DNA of 64,000 nt from TOLSYN sp963849065 (GTDB lineage: Bacteria > Acidobacteriota > Terriglobia > Terriglobales > Acidobacteriaceae): NCBI GenBank assembly GCA_963849065.1, contig CAWKFM010000002.1, positions 62,001-126,000 of the forward strand, given 5' to 3'. Under the pieces are notes generated by a model that worked only from the letters and a program-made list of their open reading frames with translations, had not been told where the DNA came from and searched no databases. Within the stretch, counting starts at the first letter, position 1, and each line of letters starts with the position of its first letter. Position numbers and translations under genes: made by a program. Shown here one piece after another: positions 50,801-59,257 of the stretch.

Positions 50801-53416
50801 TCACTGTAATTTCCTCTGCTGTTTGTAGTACGTCAGGCAGGGGTCAAAATCCAGGGAACCCATTTCGTGTGCTGCGGAACTTGAATCGGAGTCACGCTCG
50901 TAACGCCTGAGCGTAAACCCTTTCCAAAAGCGCCCGGTGTTAGAGCGTCCCTCGGCAAACTTGCAAACCATCTTTTCGTTAAACTCAACCTGCGTCATGG
51001 TGTAGTGCTCGCCTGCGTCCTCAGCCCACTCCCTGAAGCAGTCGTAGGTCCGTTTCTTGGGCGAAGTGAAGTCGTCGCCAACCACGCACTCTTCGCTGAT
51101 GAACCTGCCCACCACATCCTGCTCCTGGCGATACGCTTCGGTATCATCCCGCATTGAGGCTGGAAGCGCCAAGCCTTGCTTCTGCCACTCCAGGCAGCCC
51201 TCAATCAGCCAGTTCAAAATTCCAGACGCCTCGGCATTCAGCTTTTCCTGAAGCTGCGTGTCCCGCTCCTCCAGGCGGAAGTAGCGGTTCCAGGCGACAA
51301 AGTGGATTTTGTCCCAGATCGCTTCCGTGGTGCCCACGATGCGTGGCTTCGGATTGGTCACCAGCCAAACCTTGTAGGTCGGCAAGTAAGTGAACTCCTC
51401 CTGGTATTTGAACTCGCCCACCACAGGGTCACGCCCGATGCACAGTTTCAGTTTGGCTTCGGCAAGGCGCTTTGAATGTTCGCCCTCTGCCGCCACGATC
51501 AGGCGCATTCCGCACCATCCGGCAATGTCGTTGGGCATTCCCGCATCGCCTTTCAGAACCACGAAGGAATCAAAATTGGCTGCCTTGGCGTACTCGCCAT
51601 CGCCCAGCACATTGTAGATAGTGAAGTAGAACTTGGTTTTTCCGTTGCGTCCCGCCCCCCAGAGGATGGGCATCACTTCCTCGTTGGTGCAGCCCGTCAT
51701 CGTGTACCCGGCTAGACGCTGAAGGTATTTGACCTTTTCCTGGTCGCCTTGCATCCAGTCGCTGAGGCACTGGTTCCAGAGCGGGCAATCGGCCGCCGGA
51801 TCGTATTTCACCGGAGCGAGCTTGGACATCAAATCTCTGCGGTCATGCGGACGGCAATTGCCTGTTTTGAGGTCGATGGTTCCATTGAGGCAGTTGAACA
51901 GCCACGGGTCTTTGTCGAAGTCTCCACGGTTCACAATCCTGACATGGAGTCTGGCGAGACTGACCATGCCCGACAGCCGACCTACAGCCTGAGATGCCAG
52001 TGCATGTCTGCGAAGGGCGGTAGCTGCAGCGTCCCCCAGCCCTTCCGCTTCTCGGAACATCTTTTCCGTCACTGCTTTTGCAAGCCTCAGCATCTGCACA
52101 TTGTTCAGGTCTCGTCTCCAGCGTGTGCGATCCCACACGTAGTATTCATCGGACTGGAGGCAGTAAAGAATGTCCTCGCCACAGAGCTTGGCTAGACGCA
52201 AGGCGTTTCCGGCATCGGAGTATCGCTGGGGATCAGAGGCAGTGTCAGGAGTGCTGACACTTTCAGGTAAAGTCCCTTTAGAAAAATTCTGGGGAGTTTT
52301 AGGAAAAGTGTCAACACCGTTGACACTGGTGTCCGAATTCCGCTTTCCCGGCCAGGGATAGGTTTCCCCTGTGCGTTCCTCCCACAGACTGCGCCAATCT
52401 TCGTCCTCCAGATCGGAGCACGAGTTGTGGGAGCAATAATGATGCGCATAGCCGTCTTCATCGAGGATGGTGAAAGCGTCCGGCTTATGGTGGTCAGGAT
52501 TGTTCAGGCAGTCATGCTGCCATCTCTGCACACCGTTGTAGTCCTGCGCCTTGCTGCGGTTAAGCTCGGCTTTGTCCAAGGTCGATTCCACCAATTCTGG
52601 CGTCCAGCCGCCGCTGGTTCTGACGCTCGAACTCCCTAGAGTTTTCTTCTTCTCAGGTCGTGGCACTTCAGCAGCCAGAGCTTCAAGCAGTTCCTTGCTC
52701 ACTGTTTCAATCGGCTCCGGCGCTTTGAACATCTGTGACAGACGATGTGGGCGCTCCGGGATACTGTCTCCCTTGCACGCCATCGTGCCATACGCTTTTG
52801 TGATTCGGGATGCGTTGAACACTTTCTGGTCGATCTTGACCTGGGGAGTATCGAACCGAGCGGCCAGGGCTTTGAGCACGGACTCCATCAAGGTGCGTGC
52901 TTCGTCATTATTGGGCAGTTCAATCCTGTACAGCAGGTGGTATCCGTTCCCGCTGTCAGCGATCACCGGAGCGGGCCACCCGCAGGCGTCCAGGTGTTTC
53001 CTGACTTCCAGCACCAGCTCCTTTGCTGCCGCCTTTTCGCCATCGCTTGAGGAAATGTTGGCTGGACGCACAGGATCGCAATCAATCAATAGCCATCGTC
53101 GCCGGATGATGTTATCCGGCGCATCGTTGGTTGTGTTCTTGGCATAGTCTGTGCAGCGGTTGCTGGCTCGGGCAAGGAGCGCTGGGTTGACCGTGTTGAG
53201 GGTGTAGTAAACCGCACCAACAGTTCCGCTCAATGCTTCCAGTTCTTGCGCCAGTTTTCTGTAGTCGTTGAAGTAGCCGCTGATCGTTCCAAACTTCCCG
53301 GCGTGTGGCACTCGAAGCTCAACGACCTGTCCCGGCTCAAAAAGTATTCTGATAGCATCCGCAATGTTCTGCGGATTGGCGTTCTTATAAGGTTGTGCAG
53401 ATGAATCTTTGTTCAT
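50801..53416 (-). CDS. P4-type primase-helicase (prim-pol + D5/SF3)
   Basis: The 871-residue protein joins an archaeo-eukaryotic primase domain at the N-terminus (LLIDCDPVRP with the D-x-D pair at about 112-114; SGNGYHLLYRI with His near 160) to a D5-type superfamily-3 helicase at the C-terminus (Walker A GAGRNGKTKF at about 587-596, Walker B region LIVAAEGEHSKRLAEAKLK, sensor LVTNPKP). This is the replication initiator of P4-like satellites and plasmids. The ATG at 53416 is preceded by AGG. A region of iteron-like repeats lies about 0.95 kb upstream. Confidence 0.9.
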   Translation of the reverse strand: MNKDSSAQPYKNANPQNIADAIRILFEPGQVVELRVPHAGKFGTISGYFNDYRKLAQELEALSGTVGAVYYTLNTVNPALLARASNRCTDYAKNTTNDAPDNIIRRRWLLIDCDPVRPANISSSDGEKAAAKELVLEVRKHLDACGWPAPVIADSGNGYHLLYRIELPNNDEARTLMESVLKALAARFDTPQVKIDQKVFNASRITKAYGTMACKGDSIPERPHRLSQMFKAPEPIETVSKELLEALAAEVPRPEKKKTLGSSSVRTSGGWTPELVESTLDKAELNRSKAQDYNGVQRWQHDCLNNPDHHKPDAFTILDEDGYAHHYCSHNSCSDLEDEDWRSLWEERTGETYPWPGKRNSDTSVNGVDTFPKTPQNFSKGTLPESVSTPDTASDPQRYSDAGNALRLAKLCGEDILYCLQSDEYYVWDRTRWRRDLNNVQMLRLAKAVTEKMFREAEGLGDAAATALRRHALASQAVGRLSGMVSLARLHVRIVNRGDFDKDPWLFNCLNGTIDLKTGNCRPHDRRDLMSKLAPVKYDPAADCPLWNQCLSDWMQGDQEKVKYLQRLAGYTMTGCTNEEVMPILWGAGRNGKTKFYFTIYNVLGDGEYAKAANFDSFVVLKGDAGMPNDIAGWCGMRLIVAAEGEHSKRLAEAKLKLCIGRDPVVGEFKYQEEFTYLPTYKVWLVTNPKPRIVGTTEAIWDKIHFVAWNRYFRLEERDTQLQEKLNAEASGILNWLIEGCLEWQKQGLALPASMRDDTEAYRQEQDVVGRFISEECVVGDDFTSPKKRTYDCFREWAEDAGEHYTMTQVEFNEKMVCKFAEGRSNTGRFWKGFTLRRYERDSDSSSAAHEMGSLDFDPCLTYYKQQRKLQ

Positions 53417-53917
53417 GTTGACCTGTTTGCTTTCTGACCCGCTATTCGGCAAGGTGTGGGGACGGGAAACAGGTCAGTGCAAACCGTCCCACCTTTTTTG
53501 CGATTCTTTGAACCGCCGCCTACTGAAGGGTTCGGAAGTTGTAAAACTTCGGGAACATGCGGTTGCAATTCCGCACGCTCCGTCCTTCTACTCTCCTAAT
53601 ACTGGGCCTTTACTGGTCCGCAGCACTGTTCAGGAAAAGTTTTCTTGCGGAGCGAGCTGTGGAAGATCGGGGGCGGCCGCACAAACTGGGTGGGGGAAGC
53701 TGGTGTCTGCGATTACCAGTTCTCGATGGTGGAGGATGCTACACGGATGTAAGCCGCATTGCACTACTTAGAGAAATCCCACAGCATAAGTATACAGAGC
53801 GATATTCTGGTTTAGATACTTTCTTAAGCCCACAAAAATAAATACTTTATTCCTTGATCGTGCGTGTAACACCATGGCATCTTGTGGGTAGAGGAAGTAA
53901 CTGCTACAGGAGGCAGC
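53417..53917. other. Divergent gap between primase and the 53918 gene
   Basis: No gene is visible. Near 53456-53492 a GTGGGGACGG / CCGTCCCAC hairpin with one bulge is followed by a T6 run on the plus strand. The gap should contain divergent promoters. Confidence 0.35.
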
Positions 53918-54247
53918 ATGGAGGAAATAAAGTACAGCTACGCAGCGTATACGCCAGATGGCGAAACCCAAATCACCGACAACTACAACAGTAGAAATAT
54001 CTTGGACGCAAGCCAGCACATCCTGGAGGAGTTGACTAATCGGGAATGGGACGAGGATTTCATCATCCTCGTGGACCACAATGACTCGCCTGCGTACGTT
54101 TATTCTCGTGTGGACGGGCAGTGGCTCGATCTGGGCTGGTGTACCCGCTCCGGTATCGGGTTTCTGCCCATTACTCTGGCAGAGGTTGAGGCGGGCATTC
54201 TTGGGCAGGGCTCCTGTGATGAGTTGATTTGGAAGACCCGTATTTAA
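53918..54247 (+). CDS. Small hypothetical protein
   Basis: The 109-residue product, MEEIKYSYAAYTPDGETQIT then HILEELTNREWDEDFIILVDHNDSPAYVY and WLDLGWCTRSGIGFLPITLAEVEAGIL, is acidic and mixed alpha/beta. A strong AGGAGG site precedes the ATG by four bases. Family not recognised. It is transcribed away from the primase gene toward the iteron-like region. Confidence 0.65.
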   Translation: MEEIKYSYAAYTPDGETQITDNYNSRNILDASQHILEELTNREWDEDFIILVDHNDSPAYVYSRVDGQWLDLGWCTRSGIGFLPITLAEVEAGILGQGSCDELIWKTRI

Positions 54248-54264
54248 AAAGAGAACCGGGTGAC

Positions 54265-54354
54265 TCGTAACAGTAACTGCGAGAGAAGATGTTACGGTTA
54301 CTGGTTATCTGAAACAGCCGTAACCGTAACGGGCAGTTTCAGTGTTACCGTTAC
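54265..54354 (+). repeat. Diverged duplicate of an internal part of the next gene
   Basis: This noncoding stretch aligns with 54855-54952 inside the zinc-ribbon gene; both share GAAGATGTTACGGTTACTGG and the GCCGTAAC and GTTACCGTT words in the same order. It also makes several GTTACGGTTAC-type direct and inverted repeats. Confidence 0.65.
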
Positions 54355-54361
54355 CAATTAG

Positions 54362-54415
54362 TTGGCGCAACAACAACCCTAGTTGGTGCGCAACAGTCAG
54401 TGCTTGGCGCACCAA
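54362..54415 (+). repeat. Three iteron-like repeats with exact 21-bp period
   Basis: TTGGCGCAAC starts at 54362, TTGGTGCGCAAC at 54383 and TTGGCGCACC at 54404, so each is 21 bp from the next, or two helical turns. TTGGTGCG and CGCACCAA also form an inverted pair. Such phased repeats are typical binding sites of replication initiators or regulators. Confidence 0.6.
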
Positions 54416-54520
54416 TACAAAATGCTTGCATCGGAGAGTAGAGTTGTGTTGGAGTATTAGTAGGTTGATCGTTCCAGCCGCAGTAAGGGGGAATGAATCA
54501 CCAGAAAGGAGGATTCCACC

Positions 54521-54544
54521 ATGACCAAACCTAATAGACAATAG
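54521..54544 (+). CDS. Seven-codon leader peptide
   Basis: MTKPNRQ follows a very strong AAAGGAGG ribosome site and ends nine bases before the start of the 54554 gene. It may couple or attenuate translation of that gene. Confidence 0.4.
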   Translation: MTKPNRQ

Positions 54545-54553
54545 GGGGTCACC

Positions 54554-56437
54554 ATGCTACCAACCATCTGTCAGGGTTGTAATAACCCAGACAAACCGAT
54601 TCACGGCACTTCAGCCATAACCAAGCGTCAACTGTGCTCAGCCTGCTTTCAAGCCGAGTGGCGCAAGAAGAACAAACCGGTTGACACAACCAAGATAGAG
54701 CGGGACATCAAGAGCAGGTTCCGCAAGTTCGGCAGCATCCTTTTGGATATGGCCGATAAGGGCAACGAGATTCTCCCGGTAGACATCCGGGATGGAATCA
54801 TCGGCTACGGTAACAGACTAATCTCAAGCGGTGTTACCGCTACCACTTCCGAGCCAGTCGTAACGGCGACCGCAAGTGAAGATGTTACGGTTACTGGTCA
54901 TCCTGAAGAGCAAGCCGTAACAGCAGCAGACGGAACCAGCGTTACCGTTGACATCAAGCAGGAAATCGTAACTGCTTTGATGGGGCTTGGCTATAACCAG
55001 ATGACCGCTATCCAGCGGTTTCATGAGTCCAAGGGAGATACTCTTGAAGAGCGGCTGGCAGACGCTATCCGCCGCTGCGGTACTTCGGCTCCGAAACCAG
55101 TGTGCCCTCGCTGCGGAGTAGGATACGGCGGTAGCCACAGGGGATTGCCTTGCAAGCATCTAATAGACGCTGGTATAAAGCAGGGCGACCCGGAGCCCGT
55201 GACAAAGACAGAGGAAGCAGCACCAGCGAAGAACGCAGCCGAAGCGGAAGAGTTAGCCGCCGATGGTCAAGGCGGTGATCCAACCCCGGAGCCAACCCCA
55301 GAGAAAAAGCCGGAGCCAGCTCACCCGCCGTGCCCATACTGCAAATCACCATTTAATGAGGCACTGGGGATGTACCCCTGTCATGCGGGAACAGGTAGCG
55401 GTCCCCTGCCTGACGGCGGTTACTGTTCGGTTGGAGATCCCCGTGCTCTTGCGGAGGAGTTACAGCGGCGGGCAGCAGCCCCGGAGCCAGAGCCACCAAC
55501 GGAGGACGAGCCTAAGACTAGGGATAAGATACTGGCTGTCCTTACACCCCACCCTGACTACCCACACAATTACCTAGAGATGAGCAAGGAGACCATTGCT
55601 AAGCGTGCCAAAGTACGCTTGATTGAGGCAGCCCCGATCATCGACCAGTTCGTAGCGGAAGGCACTTTTACCCGTTTTGTTGATGAGGACAATGACTACA
55701 CCACCTATGTCCTGACGCATGATGACCCGCCAGAGGAGCCGGAGTCAAGGGCGGAGCCAGCGAATGTGGACCCAGCCACGGAGCTGGTAAAAGATTTGAT
55801 GGCTAAGTTACAAATCCCCGAGGATGAAGCAAAGGAGTCCTTAGCCAAAGCCGAAGCCATGCTAGATGCGGAAGCTGTTAAATGGGGTTACATTCGGGAC
55901 GAAGATAATGAAGAACTTATTGAAGAGGCTGAACGGTGCTACCACCGTTTCAAGGCCCACACCGTAGGGCAGCTCAACAAAAACAAAATCATAGAGGAGT
56001 TGATGGAACTTGGATGCGGCTTGGGTCAAGCAGAAGAAGTTACTGACGGAAGAACCTACAGCGATTATAACGAAGGGCTGGCCAAAGCCATTACTAAAGC
56101 GGAAGAGGCAGGATACTTGCTGACGGACGAGGAAGCCGAAAAGCAAGCCGCCGAAGATGCAGCGGAAGACTCCACGGCATCAGAGCCGGAGCCGTTTACT
56201 TACAGGATCAGCCAGTTGATAGCCGCCAGCAAACCCGGCTCCGTAAAAGTACGGGATAAGGAGTCCGGTAAGTTGGTGCCCTTGCTGGTTGGCACGTCCC
56301 CCAACGCCGTAGCCGATGAGCCTGAAGCATCAGCGGACGATGATGATGAGGACGATGATGATGCTGAAGAATCTGCCGAGAACCTGCGGAGGTTCGCTGA
56401 GTTCGCCAAGAACCATCCTTTATCTATCAGAATATGA
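54554..56437 (+). CDS. Multi-zinc-ribbon protein with acidic linkers and UBA-like segment
   Basis: The 627-residue protein has several zinc sites: CQGCNNPDKP...LCSACF near residue 6, CPRCGVGYGGSHRGLPC near 190 and CPYCKSPFNEALGMYPC near 260. Between them are E/P/A-rich linkers, a UBA-like helix motif (IVTALMGLGYNQMTAIQRF, near 140) and a winged-helix-like part (SKETIAKRAKVRLIEAAPIIDQFV). The tail has a long Asp/Glu run. It may bind DNA or protein partners. The GGGGG site before ATG is weak. A further reading frame downstream continues the E/P-rich style. Confidence 0.65.
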   Translation: MLPTICQGCNNPDKPIHGTSAITKRQLCSACFQAEWRKKNKPVDTTKIERDIKSRFRKFGSILLDMADKGNEILPVDIRDGIIGYGNRLISSGVTATTSEPVVTATASEDVTVTGHPEEQAVTAADGTSVTVDIKQEIVTALMGLGYNQMTAIQRFHESKGDTLEERLADAIRRCGTSAPKPVCPRCGVGYGGSHRGLPCKHLIDAGIKQGDPEPVTKTEEAAPAKNAAEAEELAADGQGGDPTPEPTPEKKPEPAHPPCPYCKSPFNEALGMYPCHAGTGSGPLPDGGYCSVGDPRALAEELQRRAAAPEPEPPTEDEPKTRDKILAVLTPHPDYPHNYLEMSKETIAKRAKVRLIEAAPIIDQFVAEGTFTRFVDEDNDYTTYVLTHDDPPEEPESRAEPANVDPATELVKDLMAKLQIPEDEAKESLAKAEAMLDAEAVKWGYIRDEDNEELIEEAERCYHRFKAHTVGQLNKNKIIEELMELGCGLGQAEEVTDGRTYSDYNEGLAKAITKAEEAGYLLTDEEAEKQAAEDAAEDSTASEPEPFTYRISQLIAASKPGSVKVRDKESGKLVPLLVGTSPNAVADEPEASADDDDEDDDDAEESAENLRRFAEFAKNHPLSIRI

Positions 56438-56828
56438 GCCAGAGTCCCCGGCACCAGAGCCGAAGCCCGCCGAAGGCGGATTGGAGGCTGCAAAGCAGCC
56501 AGAGCCGTTAAACCTCTCACCCAAAACCATCAAGCACCAGGGACTCATCCGGGTGCTGGCTGAGTACCATACTGGAGTCAACTGGAAGCGGACAGTAGAC
56601 ATCATCAATGCGCTGCGTTCTGGTGGTGCTCAAACTAACCATGAGCTGAAGGAGCGCCTTGGGTTGAGGTATGAGGAAGTATCCAAGATCACCCGCACCC
56701 TGCGCAAGCATGATGTTATTGAAAATATTTCGTTTATGCCCAAAGGGTTTGGGCGTGAGTCCCTCTGGAACCTTACAGCAAACTTTATCGGCAGCTTTGC
56801 CAAGCGCAAAGCCCGGGTGGGGCTTTGA
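56316..56828 (+). CDS. Winged-helix domain protein, perhaps the shifted C-terminus of the previous gene
   Basis: The convincing part is from about 56430: an E/P/A linker (EPESPAPEPKPAEGG) and then KTIKHQGLIRVLAEYHTGVNWKRTVDIINALRSGGAQTNHELKERLGLRYEEVSKITRTLRKHDVIE, a good winged-helix DNA-binding domain. The ATG at 56316 lies in another frame of the Asp-rich tail of the upstream gene and is a poor start. A one-base shift near 56400-56437 would fuse both into a protein of about 755 residues. Confidence 0.55.
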   Translation: MSLKHQRTMMMRTMMMLKNLPRTCGGSLSSPRTILYLSEYEPESPAPEPKPAEGGLEAAKQPEPLNLSPKTIKHQGLIRVLAEYHTGVNWKRTVDIINALRSGGAQTNHELKERLGLRYEEVSKITRTLRKHDVIENISFMPKGFGRESLWNLTANFIGSFAKRKARVGL

Positions 56829-57264
56829 AGCACGCAAACGTTACTGGCTTACTCCGCCAGAGTTACTGGATGAGATTAAGTCAGAGTTCGGACCGGAGTT
56901 GTTTGACCCGTGCCCATACCCTCGTGGAAATGTAGATGGATTGAACTGCGAGTGGGGACCAGTAAGTTACTGCAACCCTCCTTTTAGGGCAGCCGATACT
57001 TGGACGCCCGATGGCAAGAAGAGGGGGATGACCTATTGGGCTAAGAAAGCAGTGGAGGAACATTCTAAAGGCAAGACGGTCATCATGGTCGGACCTCTGG
57101 GCTGGGGTTGGACAGAAATCATGGTTGCCGCCAAACCGGAGATAAGAATCCTTGGGCAGGAAATTAAGTTCCGCTCCATAGAGGATGGAACCCCTAATAG
57201 GAGAACCCGTCAACCTTTGGTGATGTGTATTTTGAGGGCTCAATTACAGCGGAAGGCAGCATAA
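56797..57264 (+). CDS. Phage-type DNA N6-adenine methyltransferase
   Basis: About 155 residues: ARKRYWLTPPELLDEIKSEFGPELFDPCPYP, then CEWGPVSYCNPPFRAADTW with the catalytic NPPF motif, and KTVIMVGPLGWGWTEIMVAA. This is the compact phage adenine methyltransferase family (Dam-like fold), which methylates N6 of adenine. The start is uncertain: TTG at 56797 has no ribosome site and ATG at 56671 overlaps the previous gene by 158 bases. Confidence 0.75.
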   Translation: MPSAKPGWGFEARKRYWLTPPELLDEIKSEFGPELFDPCPYPRGNVDGLNCEWGPVSYCNPPFRAADTWTPDGKKRGMTYWAKKAVEEHSKGKTVIMVGPLGWGWTEIMVAAKPEIRILGQEIKFRSIEDGTPNRRTRQPLVMCILRAQLQRKAA

Positions 57265-57281
57265 CTAATAAAGGAGAATGT

Positions 57282-57521
57282 ATGGATGTCACAATCAAAA
57301 CTACAGGTCGCATCAAGCGGCACTTACTTTACTACGTTCAACCTTTAACTCCCAAGGCGAAGAAGTATGCGAAACAGTATTTCCGCACGGACTCAGGCGT
57401 ACATGCGGAACCTTGGCAGATCGGGAAAAGCGGCTTCCTGTTTGACATCACTTCGATGGACGGACTCGTGAACTCCATGCGCTACTACGGGCTGGAAGTT
57501 GCTATTGACCCAGAGGAGTAG
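57282..57521 (+). CDS. Small hypothetical protein
   Basis: Seventy-nine residues, MDVTIKTTGRIKRHLLYYV and GKSGFLFDITSMDGLVNSMRYYGLEVAIDPEE. AAAGGAG precedes the ATG by five bases. It is part of a same-strand run of small genes. Family not recognised. Confidence 0.6.
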   Translation: MDVTIKTTGRIKRHLLYYVQPLTPKAKKYAKQYFRTDSGVHAEPWQIGKSGFLFDITSMDGLVNSMRYYGLEVAIDPEE

Positions 57522-57598
57522 GGTAGGGTGATTTCTAAGGTAATTTTGTTTTGCCGGATTCCTGCCAGATCAGTATCAAGTGGCAGGAGGTAGCTGAA

Positions 57599-57829
57599 TT
57601 GAGCACAACCAACTATAAAGTGACATATGCATATCCGGGTTCGGAAATCACGGAAACTTTCGCCATTCCTGATTGGGTGCTACAAGCCCACGATGATTGG
57701 TGCGATGAGCAGGGTGAGTTCCGGGATTATAACGAAGCCGACGATCCATTTGACGAATATTTGATCCAAATGTTGACCGAAGAGCGTGACGGGGCAACAT
57801 TGGTGGGTTTCACGATTGCAGAGGAATAA
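57599..57829 (+). CDS. Small acidic hypothetical protein
   Basis: Seventy-six residues with STTNYKVTYAYPGSEITETFAI and an acidic stretch DDWCDEQGEFRDYNEADDPFDEY. I chose TTG 57599 because AGGAGG lies eight bases upstream; a longer frame opens at 57551. Strong acidity recalls DNA-mimic proteins, but this is a guess. Confidence 0.55.
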   Translation: MSTTNYKVTYAYPGSEITETFAIPDWVLQAHDDWCDEQGEFRDYNEADDPFDEYLIQMLTEERDGATLVGFTIAEE

Positions 57830-57881
57830 GTTAAAGGCAGCCAATACGAAGTAGGAAAGGAGGGATACCCACGGAGGTTGT

Positions 57882-58040
57882 ATGGAAACAACAGAAGAAA
57901 CTAAACGGATCATAGCTGTTTGGGTATTGAAGAAGTTGGAGCAACAAGTAACCGAAGAAAACATTAAGAAAGTGACGGATGCCATTAAGGTGGAGAGTAT
58001 TTGCATCAGTCCCTTGGATGCTGTCAATACAGAGAACTAA
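57882..58040 (+). CDS. Fifty-two-residue hypothetical protein
   Basis: METTEETKRIIAVWVLKKLE and VTEENIKKVTDAIKVESICI form two amphipathic helices. GGAGG lies four bases before the ATG. Same-strand neighbours with similar strong ribosome sites suggest one operon. Confidence 0.5.
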   Translation: METTEETKRIIAVWVLKKLEQQVTEENIKKVTDAIKVESICISPLDAVNTEN

Positions 58041-58123
58041 CAGCAACGGAGAAAGAAAGGAGGGATGCCAGCACGCAGTAAATCGGCAGCAATGCTGCCG
58101 GGTAGCACAGAGGAGAAAAAGTA

Positions 58124-58435
58124 GTGAAAACTTTAGAGCAGTTGTTTGATGAAATCGCTAAGCAGGATCAGATTATTCTCCAAGCACAGTTGGAGATTCG
58201 GCACATCCTCCCTGAACTCTACAAAATGGCTTTGAAAACAATGGACGGAACTGAGCAGTCGTGGGATGAGTATTTTGGTTATACTTTCCTGCTCATGCCG
58301 GACGGTAGTATCGTGAGTGACGATGATCATTGCAACTTGGAGTGGTATGACAAAGACAGCATTGTTGATGATGAACCGTGGGGAGAAGAAGTCTATGAAT
58401 ACTTTTTCCCATCGCCAGTAGCCGAAGCCGAGTAA
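58124..58435 (+). CDS. Acidic hypothetical protein
   Basis: The 103-residue product opens with a helix (TLEQLFDEIAKQDQIILQAQLEIRHIL) and continues acidic (DDDHCNLEWYDKDSIVDDEPWGEEVYEYFF). The start is GTG, nine bases after GAGGAGA. A strong palindromic terminator follows. Function unknown. Confidence 0.6.
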   Translation: MKTLEQLFDEIAKQDQIILQAQLEIRHILPELYKMALKTMDGTEQSWDEYFGYTFLLMPDGSIVSDDDHCNLEWYDKDSIVDDEPWGEEVYEYFFPSPVAEAE

Positions 58436-58444
58436 CAAACAGTT

Positions 58445-58466
58445 AGGGCAGCCCATGGGCTGCCCT
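58445..58466. terminator. Bidirectional terminator
   Basis: A perfect palindrome made of AGGGCAGCCCA and its complement, followed by GTTTC on the plus strand, lies between the convergent genes ending at 58435 and 58482. Confidence 0.75.
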
Positions 58467-58481
58467 GTTTCATCCTGCGGA

Positions 58482-58811
58482 TTACTTCTTGTGTTCCAGA
58501 CTACTTATCAGCGCAGTTAGATCGACTACCTTCCGTTTCAGTTCCGCATCCTTGGGGTTCTCTTCCAGCTTCTTACGGAGTCGGGATAGCGCAATCTTGC
58601 TCTTGTGTAGTTCTGTCATTGGTCTGCCTGTGCCGCCAGCGTTGGCTTTCTTGCCAGCAGGGCGGAAGTTATCCAATGATATTTCTCCCTTGAGTAGCGC
58701 CAGAGTAGCCTCGATCCGTGCTTTCTGAGTTTGCAGCTCTTGTAGTCCAGCGAGTTTATCGTTTATTGCCGCCAGTTGACTCTCCAGCTCTGCTTGAACA
58801 TTAACCGCCAT
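58482..58811 (-). CDS. Coiled-coil protein
   Basis: The 109-residue protein has an N-terminal coiled coil (ELESQLAAINDKLAGLQELQTQKARIEATLALLKG) and a second helical part (LHKSKIALSRLRKKLEENPKDAELKRKVVDLTALISSLE) with a Gly-rich break. It probably forms oligomers. Function unknown. Confidence 0.65.
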   Translation of the reverse strand: MAVNVQAELESQLAAINDKLAGLQELQTQKARIEATLALLKGEISLDNFRPAGKKANAGGTGRPMTELHKSKIALSRLRKKLEENPKDAELKRKVVDLTALISSLEHKK

Positions 58812-58924
58812 CGGTCATAGCCTCCAGTAAAAAGTTATAGCATAGAAATCCATGATCATTAAATCAGGGCTGGTTTTACTACAACGAGTTTTTCATCTTT
58901 ATTGCATTTTGTGCATCCAATGAA

Positions 58925-59257
58925 ATGCAACTAAATACTCAAGGTGGTGTGAGGCCATCCGGCCTCCTTGTTCCCCTTGGCAATCCACCGCACAGAGCGG
59001 TGCTGCCAAGGGAAGGGTATGTGCCGGAGAGCGTTGATCCAACGTGGACGGAGAAGCACTATTCGCCAAAAGAACTAGCGGCCCACTGGGGAGTATCCAG
59101 CGACACTATCATCAGATTATTTGGTCGGGAGCCGGGAGTATTAAAACTTTGCCCGCCAACCCGTAAGGGAGTGCGGCGTAAGATTACCTACCGCATCCCT
59201 GAGTCCGTTGCACAGCGGGTTTACGACCGTTGCATGGTCAAGCCCAAATCCGCTTGA
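58925..59257 (+). CDS. Excisionase-like helix-turn-helix protein
   Basis: The 110-residue protein has a central HTH, KHYSPKELAAHWGVSSDTIIRLF, with a basic wing (PPTRKGVRRKITYRIP). It converges on the integrase with a 20-base overlap, and this place beside the integrase and att site fits a recombination directionality factor (Xis). Its N-terminal 35 residues are Pro/Gly-rich. Confidence 0.7.
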   Translation: MQLNTQGGVRPSGLLVPLGNPPHRAVLPREGYVPESVDPTWTEKHYSPKELAAHWGVSSDTIIRLFGREPGVLKLCPPTRKGVRRKITYRIPESVAQRVYDRCMVKPKSA

